Below are positions 59,276 through 64,000 of a stretch of DNA of 64,000 nt, piece by piece. The stretch covers positions 29,119,501-29,183,500 of the forward strand of contig JASDFA010000006.1 of assembly GCA_035772735.1 (NCBI GenBank), in the 5' to 3' direction. A program made the position numbers and the translations under genes. Origin of the DNA: Datura wrightii. Taxonomy: Eukaryota; Streptophyta; Magnoliopsida; Solanales; Solanaceae. Below the pieces are notes generated by a model. That model searched no databases and had not been told where the DNA came from. It saw only the letters and a program-made list of their open reading frames with translations. Each line of letters opens with the position of its first letter. The stretch's first letter is position 1.

Positions 59276-59784
59276 GTGATAGGTATGTTGGATGTTTGTT
59301 CTCACCTGGTTTATGCTTTAATAGATCCAGGCTCTACCTTGTCTTATGTTATTCCGCTAGTGGCACGGTAATTTGGTATTACACCAAAATTGCTTCAATA
59401 CCATTTTATGTATCCACACCCATTGGTTACTCTATCATTGCTAAGAGAATTTATGGGGGCTGTACAGTAGAGGTTGTTGGTCGTCAGACTTTAGCAGATT
59501 TGGTGGAGCTAGAAATGATTAATTTTGATACATTATTGGCATGGATGGGCTAGCACCATGTTATGCCACTGTGGAGTGCTAGACCAGGACTATTCGATTT
59601 CACTTTCCAGGGGAGGTAGTGCGAGAATGGAAAGGCATGACAGCTACACCAAAAGGTAGGTTTATATCTTATCTTCGAGCGAGGAAGATGATAGCAAAGG
59701 GTTGTATTTACCATATTGTTAGGTTTCAGGATGTGTAGGTGGAATCCCCGAATGTTCAGCCCATTCCTGTGGTAAGGTGCATTT
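59276..59784 (+). pseudogene. Tekay protease, plus strand
   Basis: YALIDPGSTLSYVIPLVAR at about 59310-59370: the active-site DSG is DPG (GAT 59324-59326, CCA 59327-59329). A stop follows, then 59407-59553 (GYSIIAKRIYGGCTVEVVGR, LVELEMINFDTLL) in a shifted frame. Confidence 0.8.
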
Positions 59785-61140
59785 TTGGATGTATTGCCGG
59801 ATGAGATTCCTGGTATTCCCCCAGAGCGTGAGATCGATTTCTCTATCGACCTGCCACCAGGTACACAACCTATATCTATCCCTCTATACCGGATGGATCC
59901 TGCCGAGCTGAAGGAATTGAAAGAAAATTTGAAAGATTTTCAAGATAAGGGCTTTATCAGGCCTAGTGCTTCACCGTGGGGTACGCTAGTTCTGTTTGTG
60001 AGAAAGAAAGATGGCTCCCTACGAATGTGTATAGATTATCGGCAGTTGAATAAAGTTACCATTAAGAATAAATATCCTCCCCCCAGGATAGATGGTTTAT
60101 TTGATCAGCTGCAGGGGGCAAAGTATTTCTCTAAAATCAACTTAAGGTCCGAATATCATCAAGTGCGAGTCCGGAAGAAAGATATTCTGAAGATAGCCTT
60201 CAAGATTAAGTATGGTCATTTTGGATTCTTTGTCATGTCCTTCAGATTGACGAATTCCCCAGTAGTGTTTATGGATTTGATGAACAACATCTTTAGGCCA
60301 TATTTAGATCTATTTGGGATAGTGTTTATTGATAATATTCTGGTATATTCCGGCTCAAAAGCTGAACATAGAGATCATTTGCGAATAGTACTCCAGATCC
60401 TCAGAGATCGCCAGTTATATGTGAAGTTCTCAAAATGTGAGTTTTGGCTAAATTCTGTAGCTTTCTTGGGCCATATTGTGTCAGATATAGGTATCCAAGT
60501 CGATTCACAGAAAATTGAGGCAATAAAGACATGGACAAGACCCATGACTCCCACCGAGGTTCATAGCTTCCTGGAGTTAGATGGGTATTATAGAAGCTTC
60601 GTGGAAGGATTTTCTACCTTATTAGCACCATTGATAAGGTTGACTCAGAAAGCAGCTAAATTCCACTGGACCGAGGCTTGTGAAGAGAGCTTCAAGGAAC
60701 TCAAAAATAGATTGACATCCGCACCAATATTAGCCTTACCCGAAGGCTCAGAGGGCTATGCAATATACTGTGACGCTTCAGGCGTTGGGTTAGGGTGTGT
60801 TCTGATGCAGCATGGCAAGATGATTGCCTATGCTTCAAGGCAGTTAAGGAAGCATGAAAAGAACTACCTCACTTATGATTAAGAGTTAGCTGTAGTGGTT
60901 CATGCTCTAAAAATATGGAGACATTACTTATATGGTGTGCATGTGGACATCTTACAGATCACAAAAGTCTCAAATACATCTTCACATAGAAAGAGTTGAA
61001 TTTACGGTAGTGTCGTTGGATAAAATTGCTGAAAGACTATGATGTGAGCATCTTATACCACCCAGTGAAGGCTAATATTGTAGTTGATGCCCTTAGCTGC
61101 AGATCCATGGGCAGCCTAGCACATTTGAGGCCAGAACAAT
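59785..61140 (+). pseudogene. Tekay reverse transcriptase and RNase H, long open frame but catalytic residues lost
   Basis: 365 uninterrupted codons (59785-60882): LFVRKKDGSLRMCIDYRQLN, YFSKINLRSEYHQVRV, VFIDNILVYSGS, then the thumb/connection and the start of RNase H (YCDASGVGLGCVLMQHGK). The first catalytic Asp is Asn (AAC 60139-60141) and the second Asp of the FIDD box is Asn (AAT 60334-60336), so the enzyme cannot polymerise although the frame is long. After a TAA at 60880-60882 RNase H continues in pieces (RRSMGSL-like end CRSMGSLAHLRPE). Confidence 0.9.
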
Positions 61141-62725
61141 AGGAAATGGCTAGAGAACTACACCAGTTAGCCAATCTAGCAGTACAGATAGTAGATTTAG
61201 AGGATAATGGGGTTATGATCTAGAATACAACGGTGTCATCTCTAGTTGTGGAAGTAAAAGAGAGATAATATGAGGACCCTATCCTAGTACAACTCAGAGA
61301 AAAGCTTCAGAAGGGCGAACTATTGGCCTTTGAGATAACGGGAGACGGTGTCCTGAGGTTCAGAGGCCGACTTAGCGTTCCAGATGTAGCAAGACTTTGC
61401 CAGAAGATTATGGAAGAGGTACATTATTCCTGTTCTCTCTTTATCCAGGTTTGATGAAGATGTACCATGATATAAAGGAGATATATTGGTGGCCTGGAAT
61501 GAAGAAAGGTGTAGCTGAGTTTGGAGCATAGTGTCCTACTTGCCAGCAGGTAAAAATGGAACATTAGAAACCTGGAGGACTGACTTAGGAGATAGTCATA
61601 CCTATATGGAAGTGGGAATCCATTAATACAGATTTTTTTATAGGGTTACCTTGCACCAGGCGTAAATTCGAATCCATTTGGGTCATTGTTGATAGGTTGA
61701 CGAAATCATCCCATTTCTTGCTAGTCAGGACTACGTTTTCCGCTGAAGATTATGCTGAGTTATATATTAAGAAAATAGTCTAACCACATGGAATCCCAGT
61801 ATCTATTATTTCTGACAGAGGGGAACAATTCACAACTAGATTTTGGTAGTCATTTCAGAAGGGTTTGGGGACACAAGTTAATTTGAGTACAACTTTCCAT
61901 CCCCAGACAGGCGGTCAGGCTGAGCGCACCATCTAGATGCTCGAGGATATGTTACGAGCATGCGTGATAGACTATAGAGAGAGTTGGAACGAGCATCTAT
62001 CCCTTATCAAATTTGCATCCAATAACAGTTATCATTCTTCTATACAGATGGGGCTTTATGAGGCTTTATACAGGCGGAAATGTAGGTCCCCGTAGGATGG
62101 TTTAAAGTAGGGGAATCAGGATTGATCGGACATGATATGATCCATCAATCAGGAGAAAGGTGAAACTTATAAAGAGCATTTTCTAATAGCCCAGAGTCGT
62201 CAGAATTTCTATTCCGATGTTTGGCATAGAGACTTGGAGTTGAATGTTGATAACTGGGTATTTCTTAAGGTTTCGCCAATGAAGGACGTGATGAGATTTT
62301 GAATGTAGGGAAAGCTTAGCCCTAGGTTCATTGGCCCATATCGATTCCTTCGAAGGATAGGCCGGGTAGCTTATAAGTTAGAACTGCTTTCGCGGCTAGA
62401 ATCCATTCATCCAATTTTCCACGTGCCAATGCTACGCGAGTGCATAGTAGATCTCTCTCAGATTGTCCCACTTGAGGATGTTCAAGTCACTTAAGAGTTA
62501 TCCTACGAAGATACTCTAGTTGCCATACTAGATTGGCAGGTTCATAGATTGAGAACTAAAGATATAGCCTCCGTTAAAGTCCTGTGGAGGAACAGAAATG
62601 TAAAGGAGATGACCTGAGAAGCTAAGGAAGACATGAGGTCTAAATATCCTCGCTTATTTTAGGCTTGACCCAGAATGTGCAGTTGAGGTGAGATTGTTGT
62701 TCAGTATTGTTTAGTTGTTCGCTTT
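61141..62725 (+). pseudogene. Tekay integrase and chromodomain-like tail, plus strand
   Basis: Pieces in several frames: the zinc region (EEVHYSCSLF.., MKMYHDIKEIYWW), the core with DFFIGLPC, VIVDRLTKSSHF, SIISDRGEQFTTRFW and TFHPQTGGQAERTI (DDE residues visible), HLSLIKFASNNSYHSSIQM, and the tail LRTKDIASVKVLWRN..DMRSKYPRLF. Numerous TAG/TGA stops. Confidence 0.85.
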
Positions 62726-64000
62726 TGTCACGCCCCGCCTTGGGGGGTATGACTGGCACCTGGTGCCCTACTAGGACCTGAACTACTGGACTGCTAAGCC
62801 TAGGCACATCTGGTACCTGGCTGGCTATGATTCACGTTTCTGGAAACAAAGGGCTATATAACGGCTGTAAACACAGCCTCCGGCCCATTGGCCTATAGCC
62901 TCCTGTACCTGTAATAACAGCTGACCAGAACAAGCAACTATAGGGAAGCCTATGCGGGCCGACAAGGCCACCATGCTGTCTAGTTATCTGCATTCAGCGA
63001 TAAAATACTAGAAGGCTACGTGACCGGCAAGGTCACCACTACTGTCAAACTTATGGCCCCACACGGCCAACATAAAAGAAGCAAGAGTACTAACAGCTAA
63101 CACTGCACGGCCTCACACGACCGGCTCAACTGACCACAGGGAAATATACAGACTGCAAGCCTCTAGGAATAGCAATAGAAATGATCGGGACAGGGCCCCG
63201 ACCTACCCATACTATATAACAACAGAAACTGAAGTACACCTCTGGAATTCAGTCTCCGGATGACAGGAGCTGAATGCTCAACGCTGACAGGAATCACGTG
63301 GTGTCACCTGCTCGTCTATGAGTACCTGCAGGCAAGTAATGCAGCGCCCCACCGGGCGTCAATACCGCTGGTACTGAGTATGTAAAGCAATAACTGAAAA
63401 CAAAATTTGAAAGCAATAATGTAACTGATAAAACTGAGGTAGAAGGAATAACTTAACTGTCTGATAATGTAAACCTTACCTTCTCTCAATCTTTACTGGA
63501 AGGGATAAGAGTCATACCTGGAAACGTATCGTGCTACTGCTGATCTACTTGTATCTAACATAACATGGCATAACATGAAATAACATAACATAGCACACAC
63601 AAACCTTACCCGGCCCCCATAAGCCGGGAGGTACAACCAGCACAGAATCTATACCCCTACCCGGTCATCCCATCTCCTATAATGGCTGCAAGCATCCCGC
63701 CAGTCCCCTGGGTATGCACTTGGGCTCGCTGAGCCCCTGACTATAACTGCATCTGAGTCCGGAGGACTCCTGAATCTGCACCCAGGCGTATCCGCTCGAC
63801 TGGGGTGGGTAAGGGCCGATCAAGGCACAAATATGGGGAAAAGCTGGCATCCCATCTTCGTCCCCTGGCGGGACGACATGCCACTCCGTAGAGTGACATA
63901 TCCTCGTCCTCTGGGGGACGAGTCGACACAGCTATCAACCCTGGGCGGTCATGGATGCTAGGTAATCCAACCCCAAACAATACAACGGTCTCAACTGGTA
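62726..64000 (-). repeat. Partial LTR of another Tekay/Del-type element, minus strand
   Basis: Starts TGTCACGCCCCGCCTTGGGG, the same edge as at 13337, 20669 and 23765, but more diverged from those than they are from each other. It runs off the window, so whether an internal region follows is unknown. The frame 63741-63980 corresponds in place to LTR frames at 14225 and 24652 and is not a gene. Confidence 0.8.

Larger units (their letters stand above)
55588..62725 (+). mobile_element. Tekay/Del-type Ty3/gypsy element, plus strand, 3'-truncated
   Basis: 5' LTR 55588-57679, primer site, gag, protease, RT, RNase H, integrase and chromodomain-like tail in order, the same family as 13337-25842 but more decayed. 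No 3' LTR follows; at 62726 an opposite-strand LTR begins. The 3' end was therefore displaced or lost to a second insertion. Confidence 0.88.

Noticed and set aside
1..64000. CRISPR arrays, bacterial operons, rRNA or tRNA genes
   Set aside because: None seen; gene structure and repeats are of plant nuclear type. Direct repeats present are LTRs, target duplications or microsatellites.

Overview
The window looks like nuclear DNA of a flowering plant, almost certainly a member of the Solanaceae. The grounds are: AT-rich spacers; one nsLTP gene with the plant eight-cysteine pattern; one disease-resistance (NLR) pseudogene whose N-terminal region resembles the potato R1 class with its 'solanaceous domain'; and a dense nest of plant LTR retrotransposons (Ty1/copia, Sirevirus, Tekay/Del-type Ty3/gypsy), a split hAT-like element, a Stowaway MITE and Helitron-like ends. 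Genus cannot be settled from the sequence alone.

Layout. 1-2.65 kb: rearranged LTR material carrying many ACGACTCGT/ACGAGTCGT motifs. 3.5-10.7 kb: a decayed exon of an unidentified gene, split by a dead Ty1/copia element ('copia-A', 3904-10412, minus strand). 11.0-12.06 kb: a fragment of another copia gag/protease. 12.56-25.90 kb: a hAT-like non-autonomous element with 8-bp target duplications, split by a 12.5-kb Tekay-type element (13337-25842, minus) that carries a 3.1-kb internal tandem duplication. 26.07-33.88 kb: Helitron-like ends enclosing a short-LTR copia ('copia-B', 26148-29759, minus) and AT-rich DNA. 33.9-38 kb: AT-rich spacer and the only clearly intact host gene, an nsLTP (36126-36491, minus).

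37.96-51.73 kb: an R1-like CC-NB-ARC-LRR pseudogene on the minus strand, broken by frameshifts and by a 9.9-kb Sirevirus (41498-51395, plus) inserted in its N-terminal coding region with a perfect CATGT duplication. 51.7-55.6 kb: spacer with an inverted repeat, a Stowaway MITE and a truncated LTR. 55.59-62.73 kb: a second Tekay-type element on the plus strand with its 5' LTR, PBS and mutated gag-pol. It is cut at 62726 by the LTR of an opposite-strand relative that runs off the window.

How it fits together. There is no operon-like or pathway-like cluster. The main story is nested insertion and decay: host exons were hit by copia and Sirevirus elements, a DNA transposon was hit by a Tekay element, and Helitron-like DNA was hit by a short-LTR copia. 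All retroelement coding regions are broken, many at sites consistent with C-to-T change. I found no convincing new multi-gene system. The most informative items are the split NLR, the unidentified split exon, the tandem duplication inside the Tekay element and the Sirevirus third ORF.
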